Below are positions 35,437 through 43,651 of a stretch of 64,000 nt of DNA, one piece after another. Source of the stretch: Olsenella timonensis (GTDB lineage Bacteria > Actinomycetota > Coriobacteriia > Coriobacteriales > Atopobiaceae). The stretch spans positions 1,054,001-1,118,000 of the forward strand of contig NZ_LT635455.1 in assembly GCF_900119915.1 (NCBI RefSeq), given 5' to 3'. Position numbers and translations under genes: made by a program. The first letter of the stretch is position 1. Every line of letters begins with the position of its first letter. Under the pieces are notes generated by a model. That model saw only the letters and a program-made list of their open reading frames with translations, had not been told where the DNA came from and searched no databases.

Positions 35437-36588
35437 ATGGCAGAGCTCTCTGACCTCAGGCAGCAGATCGATCGGATAGACGCGCGGATCTTCGAGCTCT
35501 TCGAGGAGCGCGCCGGGGTGTCCGAGGAGGTCGCGGCCTACAAGCGCGAGCACGGCCTTCGCGTCTTCGACCCCGCCCGCGAGCGCGCGAAGGTCGCCGA
35601 CGCCGCCGCGCGCGTCCCCGAGGACCTCGCCACCCACGCACAGGTCCTGATGGAGCTGCTCATGGAGGCCTCCCGCGCACGCCAGCACGAGCTTCTCGAC
35701 GACGCGCCCGCCGACGCCACGCTCCAGGAGATAGGCACCGCCCGCACGCGCACCCCCGAGCTCTTCCCGCCATCCGCCCGCGTCTCGTGCCAGGGCGTCG
35801 AGGGCGCCTACTCCCAGATCGCCGCCGAGAAGATCTTCCGGCGGCCGCTCATCTCGTACTCTCCCACCTTCGACGGGGTCTTTAGGTCGGTGGAGCAGGG
35901 TCTCGCCCGCTACGGCGTCCTCCCGTTCGAGAACTCGACCGCGGGCTCGGTGCGCCAGGTCTTCGACCTCATGATGGAGCACTCGTTCCATGTCGTGCGC
36001 ACCACGCGCGTCAAGGTTGACCACAACCTGCTCGCCAATCCCGGCGCCACGCTCGAGGGGCTGCGCGACATCTACAGCCACGAGCAGGCCATCGGTCAGT
36101 GCGCGGAGTTCCTCTCGGGGCTCCCCGACGTTCGCGTGCACGTCTGCGAGAACACCGCGGTCGCGGCCGAGCGCGTCGCCTCCTCGGGGCGCACGGACGC
36201 GGCGGCGCTTTCCTCTCTTCCGTGCGCGGCGCTCTACGGCCTCGTGCCCCTCTCGCGCAGCGTCCAGGACCATGACAACAATTACACGCGATTCGCCTGC
36301 ATCTCGAAGGACCTCGAGGTCTATCCCGGCGCCGACCGCACCTCGCTCATGGTCGTGCTCCCCCACGAGCCCGGCTCGCTCTACAAGCTGCTCGCCAAGT
36401 TCTATGCCCTCGACATCAACCTCCTCAAGCTCGAGAGCCGCCCGATTCCCGAGCGCGACTTCGAGTTCATGTTCTACTTCGAGCTGGAGTGCCCGGTGGC
36501 GTCTCCCGAGTTCTCCCTGCTCATGGCGTCGATTGCAGGCCTCTGCCAGGAGGGCCGCTACCTCGGCAGCTACGCGGAGGTGCTCTAG
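35437..36588 (+). CDS. pheA: Bifunctional chorismate mutase / prephenate dehydratase
   Basis: Makes phenylpyruvate from chorismate (383 aa). Residues 1-90 are an AroQ-type chorismate mutase (LSDLRQQIDRIDARIFELFEERAG; R.FDPARER). About 115-290 is prephenate dehydratase, with GVEGAYSQIAAEK, VLPFENSTAGSV and the catalytic Thr-Arg-Phe in NNYTRF (284-286). About 300-380 is an ACT domain with the ESRP motif at 333-336, which in this family binds phenylalanine as feedback inhibitor. AGGAGG lies about 7 bases before the ATG. The next gene starts directly at its stop. Confidence 0.96.
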   Translation: MAELSDLRQQIDRIDARIFELFEERAGVSEEVAAYKREHGLRVFDPARERAKVADAAARVPEDLATHAQVLMELLMEASRARQHELLDDAPADATLQEIGTARTRTPELFPPSARVSCQGVEGAYSQIAAEKIFRRPLISYSPTFDGVFRSVEQGLARYGVLPFENSTAGSVRQVFDLMMEHSFHVVRTTRVKVDHNLLANPGATLEGLRDIYSHEQAIGQCAEFLSGLPDVRVHVCENTAVAAERVASSGRTDAAALSSLPCAALYGLVPLSRSVQDHDNNYTRFACISKDLEVYPGADRTSLMVVLPHEPGSLYKLLAKFYALDINLLKLESRPIPERDFEFMFYFELECPVASPEFSLLMASIAGLCQEGRYLGSYAEVL

Positions 36589-37881
36589 GTGGGCGCCGCC
36601 GAGCGCGGCCTGGGGGACGCGCCCTTCGGCCTCGTGGGACGTCGCCTCGGGCACAGCTGGTCGCCCCACATCCACGAGCGGCTGGGGTCGGCCCCCTATC
36701 GTCTCGTCGAGCTCGAGCCCGACGAGGTCGAGCCGTTCGTGCGCGGCGGGGCATGGCGCGGCCTCAACGTGACCATCCCCTACAAGACCGACGCCGCGCG
36801 CCTGGCCGACGTCCGCTCGCCTGCCGTCGAGGCGCTCGGCGCCGCGAACACCCTCGTGCGCGACGCGAACGGTCGCGTCGTCGCCGAGAACACCGACGTC
36901 CTCGGCTTCTCCTGGATGCTCGACCGCTTCTGCCGCACGCGGCTGCACGACTCCGCGCGCCGCGCGCTCGAGGGTCGCGAGGTCCTCGTCCTGGGGAGCG
37001 GGGGCGCCAGCCGCGCGGTGTGCTACGCCCTCGAGACGGTCGGCGGGGCCGTGCCCCGCGTCATCTCGCGCCGCGGCCCCGACTCCTACGACGGCCTCGC
37101 CGAGCGCCACCCCCGCGCCGCCCTCGTCGTCAACACCACCCCGGTGGGCATGTTTCCCGGCTGCCCCGCCTCGCCGCTCGACGGAGAGACGCTGGACGGG
37201 CTTCCCGAGCTGCTCGGTGTTCTCGACATCGTGTACAACCCCCTGCGAACCGGGCTGGTCCTTCTCGCCGAGAGGCGCGGCCTCCCCGCAGAGAGCGGGC
37301 TCTCCATGCTCGTCGCCCAGGCGCTCTACGCGAGCGAGCTCTTCCAGGGGCGCGATCTTGACGACGAGCTCGTGTCGACGATCGAGCGCGAGCTCGCGGC
37401 GCGGTTGCGCAACGTCGTCCTCGTCGGCATGCCGGGTGCCGGCAAGTCGAGCTGCGGCCGCGAGCTCGCTCGCCTGCTGAACCGGCCGTTCGTCGACATC
37501 GACGACGCGATAGCGCTCGAGTGCGGCAGGGACGCCGCAAGCATCATCACCGAGGACGGGGAGGACGCCTTCCGCGCGGTGGAGACCGAGGTGACCGGAC
37601 GCTACGGCGCGCGCTCCGGGCTCGTCATCGCCTGCGGGGGCGGGGTCGTCACGCGTCCCGAGAACTACGACCTGCTGCATCAGAACGGCACGATCGTGCT
37701 GCTCGACCGGCCCCTCGAGGAGCTCCGCAGTGAGGGGCGCCCCGTGTCCCAGTCTCGTGGCGTCGAGCGCCTCGCCGAGGAGCGCATGGACCTCTACCGG
37801 TCGTGGGCGGACGTCACCCTGCGCTGCACGGGGTCTGCCGCGGGTGACGCCGACGCGCTGCGCGCGAGCCTCTCCCTCTAG
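36589..37881 (+). CDS. aroE-aroK: Shikimate dehydrogenase - shikimate kinase fusion
   Basis: One 430-residue chain with two enzymes. Residues 10-262 are shikimate dehydrogenase: GRRLGHSWSPHIHE, catalytic Lys66 in NVTIPYK, Asp103 in ENTD, cofactor loop VLGSGGASRA. Residues 275-430 are shikimate kinase: P-loop GMPGAGKS (280-287), FVDIDDAI, EDAFRAVE and IACGGGVV. Fusing the two non-adjacent partners of the pathway (reduction and phosphorylation of shikimate) allows direct transfer of shikimate. The GTG start follows the pheA TAG without a gap. Confidence 0.93.
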   Translation: MGAAERGLGDAPFGLVGRRLGHSWSPHIHERLGSAPYRLVELEPDEVEPFVRGGAWRGLNVTIPYKTDAARLADVRSPAVEALGAANTLVRDANGRVVAENTDVLGFSWMLDRFCRTRLHDSARRALEGREVLVLGSGGASRAVCYALETVGGAVPRVISRRGPDSYDGLAERHPRAALVVNTTPVGMFPGCPASPLDGETLDGLPELLGVLDIVYNPLRTGLVLLAERRGLPAESGLSMLVAQALYASELFQGRDLDDELVSTIERELAARLRNVVLVGMPGAGKSSCGRELARLLNRPFVDIDDAIALECGRDAASIITEDGEDAFRAVETEVTGRYGARSGLVIACGGGVVTRPENYDLLHQNGTIVLLDRPLEELRSEGRPVSQSRGVERLAEERMDLYRSWADVTLRCTGSAAGDADALRASLSL

Positions 37882-38057
37882 CGCCCCGTCAGAGGACGAC
37901 ACAACTCCACCGCAATTATCGCCGTCTGCGACACCGCTCGGCGGAGTCGAGCGACCGCTGGGGGCCGCCCCGTATACTGCTTCCGATACGACGAGACGAC
38001 ATGCTGAGTGAGGAGACGGGGCTCCCGCTCGCGATTCGACGACGAAGGAGTCGCGAC

Positions 38058-38996
38058 GTGGACAGAGAGCAGATTGCAGAGGAGGTCCTCGCCGCCGTGG
38101 GCGGGAAGGACAACGTCGCTGCGAACGACATCTGCATGACCCGTCTGAGGATTCTCACACAGGACCCCACGCTCGTCGACACCGACCAGCTCTCCGCCGC
38201 ACGGGGGGTGCTCGGCTTCTTCCGGCGCGGCACCAACGGCATCGAGGTGGTCTTCGGGCCGGGCAAGGTCGAGGCGGTCCACGAGGCGCTCGCCCGTCTG
38301 ACGGGAGTCGAGGGCGTAGGCGATGCCTTCGTCGGGTCCCCCACCCCCGTCGTCACGCCCCTGCACGTGCATATCTCGCAGAACCCCCTGCGAGACGCTG
38401 CTATCGTCCAGAACGAGCGCAGCGAGTCCGCCGCGCCGGGCGAGGAGTCCGTCGACGACCTCGTGAGCCTGCTCGACATGATCGAGCCGCAGGCGGGCGA
38501 GGCCGTCGCGGGGGACGACGAGGCCGAGGAGGACGAGGGAGGCCACGGGGCGCCGGCGCGCCTGCTCGTGATCAACGGGCCCAACATCAACATGCTCGGC
38601 ATTCGCGAGCCGGACATCTACGGGCGCGACACCTACCGCGCCATGCTCCAGCTCTGCCAGGACGCCGCCAAGGAGGCGGGGTTCGCCGAGTGCACCTGCT
38701 TCCAGTCCAACCACGAGGGCGACCTCATCGACGCCATCCAGGACGCCTACGGCAGCTACGCCGGCATCGTGATCAACCCGGGCGCCTACACGCACACCTC
38801 AATCGCGATACTCGACGCCGCCAAGGCCGTGGGGCTGCCGATGGTGGAGGTCCACATCTCCAAGCTCGACGAGCGCGAGTCGTTCAGACAGGTCTCCTAC
38901 ATCCGCGCCGCGTGCTTCGAGACGATCACGGGCATGGGCATCGAGGGCTACCGCAGGGCGATCTACGACCTCGCGGCGCACATCGGGCTCTCGTAG
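38058..38996 (+). CDS. aroQ: PTS EIIB (glucose family) domain fused to type II 3-dehydroquinase
   Basis: A 312-residue two-domain protein. Residues 2-84 match the glucose-family EIIB fold: EVLAAVGGKDNVAANDICMTRLRI with phospho-acceptor Cys26, then GVLGFFRRGTNGIEVVFGPG. An acidic, probably flexible linker spans about 85-165. Residues 166-312 are type II dehydroquinase, with LLVINGPNINMLGIREP, Arg183, Tyr188, His219, Asn240, His246, His266, Ser268 and Arg277 all in place. GTG at 38058 has AAGGAG 7 bases upstream and is preferred to ATG 38001. It removes water from 3-dehydroquinate in the pathway of the preceding genes. I know of no described protein with this fusion. Confidence 0.9.
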   Translation: MDREQIAEEVLAAVGGKDNVAANDICMTRLRILTQDPTLVDTDQLSAARGVLGFFRRGTNGIEVVFGPGKVEAVHEALARLTGVEGVGDAFVGSPTPVVTPLHVHISQNPLRDAAIVQNERSESAAPGEESVDDLVSLLDMIEPQAGEAVAGDDEAEEDEGGHGAPARLLVINGPNINMLGIREPDIYGRDTYRAMLQLCQDAAKEAGFAECTCFQSNHEGDLIDAIQDAYGSYAGIVINPGAYTHTSIAILDAAKAVGLPMVEVHISKLDERESFRQVSYIRAACFETITGMGIEGYRRAIYDLAAHIGLS

Positions 38997-39592
38997 GTGC
39001 GGCAGTCCCAGACGGCGCCCTCGATGGCAATGTAGTCCACGGGCACGTCATGCGGGTCCGCGGGCAGCGGGTTTGAAGAGATCATCGTCCTTCTCGCCAG
39101 GCCGATCTTGTGACCGGGGTAGAACGCCAGGAACCGGTCGTAGTATCCCCCGCCGTAGCCCACACGGTGGCCCGCGCCGTCGAAGACGAGCCCCGGGACC
39201 AGGCAGACCGAGCCCACGAGCTGGGACGGCTCGACGAGCGAGGGGGCGTCTGCGGGCGGCTCGAGGATTCCCGTCGCCGCCGGGGCGAGCTCGTCGAGCG
39301 AGAGGATCTCGTGAAACGCCATCTGATGAGCGGCGAGGTCGACGCGGGGCACGCCGACGCGTCGGCCCGACGCGAGCAGACGCTCGATCAGGGCATGGGT
39401 CGCGACCTCGGCGCCCCGGGAGACGTAGGTGAGCACGAGCGGCGCCCCGGCGAAGAGGGGAAACGCCGCGAGGGCGCTCTCGATGGAGGAGTCGCTCTCC
39501 AGGCGAGTCCTGACGGGAATCGAGCGCCGCGCGGAGAGGTAGTTGCTCCTGAGGGAGCTCTTGTCGGCGTCGGTTCCGTACGAGCTTGCCAA
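38963..39592 (-). CDS. fthC: 5-formyltetrahydrofolate cyclo-ligase
   Basis: ATP-dependent conversion of 5-formyl-THF to 5,10-methenyl-THF (209 aa). Motifs: KSSLRSNYLSARRSIP at the N-terminus, LVPGLVFDGAGHRVGYGGGYYDRFL (nucleotide- and folate-binding loop), then DVPVDYIAIEG. A TTG at 39592, preceded by GAGAGGGGGG, is the likely start. Its 3' end overlaps the convergent aroQ-fusion gene by 34 bases, so the two 3' ends are encoded on opposite strands of the same DNA. Confidence 0.92.
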   Translation of the reverse strand: MASSYGTDADKSSLRSNYLSARRSIPVRTRLESDSSIESALAAFPLFAGAPLVLTYVSRGAEVATHALIERLLASGRRVGVPRVDLAAHQMAFHEILSLDELAPAATGILEPPADAPSLVEPSQLVGSVCLVPGLVFDGAGHRVGYGGGYYDRFLAFYPGHKIGLARRTMISSNPLPADPHDVPVDYIAIEGAVWDCRTYESPMCAARS

Positions 39593-39729
39593 GATGCCCC
39601 CCTCTCGTGTGCCTGACGTTCCCATTCTAGCAGTGTTTCTCGCGCGCCCGTTCGCGCGGAGGCCGTCTTTGCCGTACCATGGGTGGTCGACTGAGACGTC
39701 CGCGCACGAGCGCGAGGAACGGAGGCACC

Positions 39730-40779
39730 ATGCCCAACGAGGGTAGCTACGAGGCCGCCAAGCGGCGCAGCGACGAGGTACACGCCGACCTCGCCACCAA
39801 CCCCGGCAACTACACGATGCTCACCGGCGACCGTCCCACCGGACGGCTCCACCTGGGGCACTACTTCGGCACGCTCGTCGACCGCGTGCGCCTGCAGGAC
39901 ATGGGCGTGCGCACCAACATCATCATCGCCGACTACCAGGTCATCACCGACCGCGACACGACCGAGCACATCCGTGACAACGTGTACAACATGGTGGTCG
40001 ACTACCTCGCCTGCGGGATCGACCCCGACAGGACCATGATCTTCACGCACTCCGCGGTCCCCGAGCTCAACCAGCTCATGCTGCCGTTCCTGTCGCTCGT
40101 GACCGAGGCCGAGATGGAGCGTAACCCGACGGTCAAGGCCGAGCAGGAGGCGAGCGGGCACGCCCTCACGGGGCTTCTGCTCACCTACCCCGTCCATCAG
40201 GCCTGCGACATCCTCTTCTGCAAGGGGAACATCGTGCCCGTGGGACGCGACCAGCTCCCCCACATCGAGATCACCGACAAGATCGCGCGGCGCTTCAACG
40301 AGCGCTACGGACGCGTCTTCCCCGAGCCCGTGGGACTGCTCACCTCGACGCCGCTGCTCCCGGGACTCGACGGGCGCAAGATGAGCAAGTCCTACGGCAA
40401 CGCGATCTCCATCTCGATGACCGCCGAGGAGACCGCGCGCCTGATCAAGAAGTCCAAGAGTGACTCCGAGCGCATGATCACCTTCGACCCCGAGAACCGT
40501 CCGGAGATCTCCGGCCTGCTCACCACCGCCGGCATCTGCACCGGGCGCGAGCCGGCCGAGATCGCGGAGGAGATCGGCATGGGCGGGGCGGGCCAGCTCA
40601 AGCGCTACGTCACCGAGGCCGTGAACGGCTACTTCGAGCCCATCCGCGCGCGCCGCGAGGAGATCGCCCGAGACATGGAGTACGTCGCCGACGTGCTTGC
40701 CGAGGGCAACCGTCGCGCCCGTGAGATCGCCGCGGCGACCCTCGACGAGGTCCGCGAGGCCATGGGGATGGTCTACTAG
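39730..40779 (+). CDS. trpS: Tryptophanyl-tRNA synthetase
   Basis: Class Ic synthetase of 349 aa. The HIGH motif is HLGH (residues 41-44, in PTGRLHLGHYFG) and KMSKS is at 217-221, followed by SYGNAI. QEASGHALTGLLLTYPVHQACDIL contains the tryptophan pocket. GGAGG lies 5 bases before the ATG. The 137-base upstream spacer, shared with fthC, shows no T-box leader. Confidence 0.96.
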   Translation: MPNEGSYEAAKRRSDEVHADLATNPGNYTMLTGDRPTGRLHLGHYFGTLVDRVRLQDMGVRTNIIIADYQVITDRDTTEHIRDNVYNMVVDYLACGIDPDRTMIFTHSAVPELNQLMLPFLSLVTEAEMERNPTVKAEQEASGHALTGLLLTYPVHQACDILFCKGNIVPVGRDQLPHIEITDKIARRFNERYGRVFPEPVGLLTSTPLLPGLDGRKMSKSYGNAISISMTAEETARLIKKSKSDSERMITFDPENRPEISGLLTTAGICTGREPAEIAEEIGMGGAGQLKRYVTEAVNGYFEPIRARREEIARDMEYVADVLAEGNRRAREIAAATLDEVREAMGMVY

Positions 40780-41130
40780 CTGTTGAATGTCGGTAGGTTG
40801 TTTACGCCGACGGCGCGCGCCTGCCGGCGCCCCGGGCGGTCGTCCTTCTCGGCCAGGCCCCGATTAACATACAGAATCCGGGTTTGTCCGAAAACTTCCC
40901 TGCGGATATACGATACTTAACCGGATTCTGCATGATAATGCGAGGGTTATAGGACAAACCGCTTATATACCGCTTTGGATACGCCGCGGAGCTGAGGAGG
41001 CTGCGTTGTGCCTCTCCTGATTCTGCTGGCTGGAGCGCACTCGCAGGCGAGGGGGCGACGCCCGGGAGGCGGCACGGGACCTATCCAGAGCGGTTAAAAG
41101 CGCTTGCGTGCCAAACAGAGCTCCACACGA
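40780..41130. other. Gene-free 351 bases with interlocking inverted repeats
   Basis: I find no credible gene here on either strand. It holds CAGAATCCGG (40872-40881) complementary to CCGGATTCTG (40921-40930), and GGTTTGTCC (40881-40889) complementary to GGACAAACC (40952-40960). The order of arms is a-b-a'-b', a pseudoknot-like topology. CCGCTTTGGATA (40970-40981) pairs, with one mismatch, with TATCCAGAGCGG (41082-41093). A structured RNA or a decayed mobile element are both possible. Confidence 0.5.
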
Positions 41131-41168
41131 CAAAACCCCAGGCCGCACTGAGCTGACCTGGGGTTTTG
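41131..41168. terminator. Bidirectional terminator between trpS and OTC genes
   Basis: Perfect 12-bp stem CAAAACCCCAGG / CCTGGGGTTTTG with a 14-base loop. The AAAA/TTTT at the stem base gives a T-run on both strands. It lies 31 bases after the OTC stop on the minus strand. Confidence 0.8.
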
Positions 41169-41199
41169 ACACGTCCGAAGGACCCAAACTCGAGAAGGG

Positions 41200-42198
41200 C
41201 TACCGCAGCGTCGCGAGCATCACGGCCTTTATCGAGTGAAGGCGGTTCTCGGCCTCGTCGAAGACCCGGCTGCGCGGCCCCTCGAAGACCTCGTCGGTCA
41301 CCTCGAGCTCGGGCAGGCCGAACTTCTGGAAGACCTCCTCGCCGATCGTGGTCTTGCGGTCATGGAAGCTCGGCAGGCAGTGCATGAAGATCGCGTCGGG
41401 CGCCGCCTTGGCCATGAGCTTGGCGTTGACCTGGTACGGTGAGAGCAGGCGGATGCGCTCGCCCCAGAGGTCGGAGGACTCGCCCATGGAGACCCAGATG
41501 TCGGTGTAGATGACGCTCGCGCCGGCGGCGCCCTCGTCGACGCTCTCGGTCAGCGTGATCGTGGCGCCCGTCTCGGCGGCGACGGCGCGGCACTGCTCCA
41601 CGAGCGCGGCGTCCGGCATCTGCTCGGCGGGGCCGCAGGCGTAGAAGTCGATTCCCAGCTTGGCGCAGACCACCATGAGCGAGTTGCCGACGTTGTTGCC
41701 CGCGTCGCCCATGAAGGTCACCTTGCGGCCGCGCATGCCGCCCCGCCCGAACTCCTCCTCCATCGTGAGGACGTCGGCGATCATCTGCGTGGGATGGAAC
41801 TCGGTCGTGAGGCCGTTCCACACGGGGACGCCCGCGTATGCGGCGAGCTCCTCGACGCGCTCCTGGCCGTAGCCGCGGTACTCGATGCCGTCGAACATGC
41901 GCCCGAGCACGCGCGCCGTGTCGGCGATGGACTCCTTCTTGCCGATCTGGCTCGCGCTCGGGTCGAGGTAGACCGCGTGCATGCCGAGGTCGGCGGCGCC
42001 CACCTCGAAGGCGCACCGCGTCCGCGTCGAGGTCTTCTCGAAGATGAGGGCGACGTTCTTCCCCTCGAGATAGCGATGCTGCTCGCCCGCGCGCTTCTTC
42101 GCCTTGAGGTCGGCGGAGAGGTCGAGCAGGTAGCGTATCTCCTCGGGCGTGAAGTCGAGGAGCTTGAGGAAGTTTCGTCCGGTGAGGCTCACGGCCAT
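41200..42198 (-). CDS. arcB: Ornithine carbamoyltransferase (probably catabolic)
   Basis: Transfers carbamoyl between carbamoyl phosphate/ornithine and citrulline (332 aa). The carbamoyl-phosphate site is EKTSTRTR (Ser57-Thr-Arg-Thr-Arg61), and the ornithine loop is [10 protein letters not shown]. Placement just after arginine deiminase, with no arginine-synthesis genes nearby, argues for the catabolic form that phosphorolyses citrulline. Carbamate kinase is not in this window. AAAGGAG precedes the ATG. Confidence 0.93.
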   Translation of the reverse strand: MAVSLTGRNFLKLLDFTPEEIRYLLDLSADLKAKKRAGEQHRYLEGKNVALIFEKTSTRTRCAFEVGAADLGMHAVYLDPSASQIGKKESIADTARVLGRMFDGIEYRGYGQERVEELAAYAGVPVWNGLTTEFHPTQMIADVLTMEEEFGRGGMRGRKVTFMGDAGNNVGNSLMVVCAKLGIDFYACGPAEQMPDAALVEQCRAVAAETGATITLTESVDEGAAGASVIYTDIWVSMGESSDLWGERIRLLSPYQVNAKLMAKAAPDAIFMHCLPSFHDRKTTIGEEVFQKFGLPELEVTDEVFEGPRSRVFDEAENRLHSIKAVMLATLR

Positions 42199-42269
42199 GT
42201 CCGACTCCTTTCAGCGGCGAATGTGCGTGCCCGATTGTACCCGATGCGACGAGGCGGGCGTCGCGCGCC

Positions 42270-43520
42270 CTACAGCGCCTCGCGCCAGAACGCCATCGAC
42301 ATGCAGTGCGGGCCACCGCGCCCGCGCGACAGCTCCGCGGACGGGACCTCCAGCAGCTCGACGCCCTCACGGGCGAGAATGTCGTTGGTGACGGCGTTGC
42401 GCTGGTAGACGACGACGCGCCCCGGCGCCACGGCCAGCGTGTTGGATCCGTCGTTCCACTGCTCGCGCACGCTCGCGATGGGGTCGTCGCCGCCGCACTT
42501 GATCAGGCGCACGCCGTCGAGCCCGAGCGCGCGGGCGAGGATGACGTCGAGCGTGTCGTCGAGCCGACGGATGCGCACCTCGCCCTCATGGGCGCCGCGG
42601 GTCAGCTCGAAGACGACGAGCGTCCCCAGGATTCCCGGATGGACCGTGAACGTGTCGACGTCCACCTGGGTGAACACCGTGTCGAGGTGCATGAAGGACC
42701 GCTTGTGCGGAATCGAGAAGGCAAAGACGCGCGCGACCCCGGACTCCGGCCGGCCCCACAGCAGCCGGTGCGCGAGCTCGTCGATTGCGGCCGACGACGT
42801 GCGCTCCGAGATGCCGATCGCGACCACGTCCGGCCCGAGCACGAGAATGTCGCCGCCCTCGACGTGATGCGGCCGGTCGCTCGTGTACCACAGCGGCACG
42901 CCCCCGTACTCCGGGTGGTACCTCATCACGAACTCGCCGAAGACGCCCTCGCGACGCCGCGTCCGCGAGAGCATGCTGTTGAGCGAGACGCCCTGCCCGA
43001 TCACGGTGAAGGTGTCGCGCGTGAAGTAGATGTTGGGGATGGGGTCGATGACCAGGGGCGACCCGGCGTTGCGGTCGGTGAGCATGAGGTCGGCGAGCGA
43101 TGCGGCGCGCCCGGGCGAGAGGTCGAGCTCGTCCGCGCGCACGCCCTCGATGCACTTGTCGACCATGGCGCGCGTGTCGGGGATCGAGTCGAGGAGCTCC
43201 ATCACCGCGCGACGCGCGGCACGCCCGTCGAGCCCGGACTCGTCAAGCCAGCGCTCGCAGAACTCGCGTCGGGCACCGGGCGCCGCGTCGAGCGACTCGG
43301 CAACGAGCTCGTCGAGGTAGAGCACCTCGACACCCTCGTCGACGAGCATGCGGGCGAAGCAGTCGTGCTCCCGCTGCGCCTCCTCGAGGAAGGGGATGTC
43401 GTCAAACAGGAGCGGCCCGAGGGTGTCGGGCGAGAGGTTCAGGAGCTCGCCGCCGGGTCGGTAGAGCATGACCTTGCGCAGGCGGCCGATCTCTGAGCGG
43501 ATGTTGAGACCCTCGTACAT
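42270..43520 (-). CDS. arcA: Arginine deiminase
   Basis: Hydrolyses arginine to citrulline and ammonia, the first step of the ATP-yielding ADI pathway and an acid-stress defence (416 aa). The catalytic Cys406 is in GRGGPHCMSMAF at the C-terminus. FTRDTFTVIGQGVSLNSM and VEGGDILVLGPD form other parts of the guanidino-modifying active site. GAAAGGAACT lies about 11 bases before the ATG. It leads the arcA-arcB pair; no arginine/ornithine antiporter is present here. Confidence 0.96.
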   Translation of the reverse strand: MYEGLNIRSEIGRLRKVMLYRPGGELLNLSPDTLGPLLFDDIPFLEEAQREHDCFARMLVDEGVEVLYLDELVAESLDAAPGARREFCERWLDESGLDGRAARRAVMELLDSIPDTRAMVDKCIEGVRADELDLSPGRAASLADLMLTDRNAGSPLVIDPIPNIYFTRDTFTVIGQGVSLNSMLSRTRRREGVFGEFVMRYHPEYGGVPLWYTSDRPHHVEGGDILVLGPDVVAIGISERTSSAAIDELAHRLLWGRPESGVARVFAFSIPHKRSFMHLDTVFTQVDVDTFTVHPGILGTLVVFELTRGAHEGEVRIRRLDDTLDVILARALGLDGVRLIKCGGDDPIASVREQWNDGSNTLAVAPGRVVVYQRNAVTNDILAREGVELLEVPSAELSRGRGGPHCMSMAFWREAL

Positions 43521-43651
43521 GGCGCTCCCTTCGAGTTCCTTTCACAACCATAACGCACCTCGGCACGCCCGGGGGCACGCACGGCTGCTATCATCAAGAT
43601 AGTGCACATTTTTCGGCGCGGCACGCGCCGCCAAGCAAGGGATGTGAATCA

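Noticed and set aside
35110-37902. 930-codon minus-strand open frame opposite pheA and the aroE-aroK fusion
   Set aside because: No domain similarity and a His/Glu/Arg-rich composition typical of antisense frames. The plus strand has three conserved enzymes with exact start-stop coupling.
38001-38057. ATG 57 bases upstream of the chosen start of the EIIB-dehydroquinase gene
   Set aside because: The extra residues are basic and unlike EIIB. There is no ribosome site before this ATG, whereas GTG 38058 has AAGGAG at ideal spacing and starts at the domain edge.
39593-39729. Possible T-box leader upstream of trpS
   Set aside because: The spacer lacks the conserved T-box sequence, an antiterminator/terminator pair and a specifier loop.
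43588-43602. CTATC-ATCAA-GATAG inverted repeat before ppk1 as a regulator site
   Set aside because: Five-base arms are too short to stand out. TATCAT within it could equally be a -10 box, and no -35 is present.
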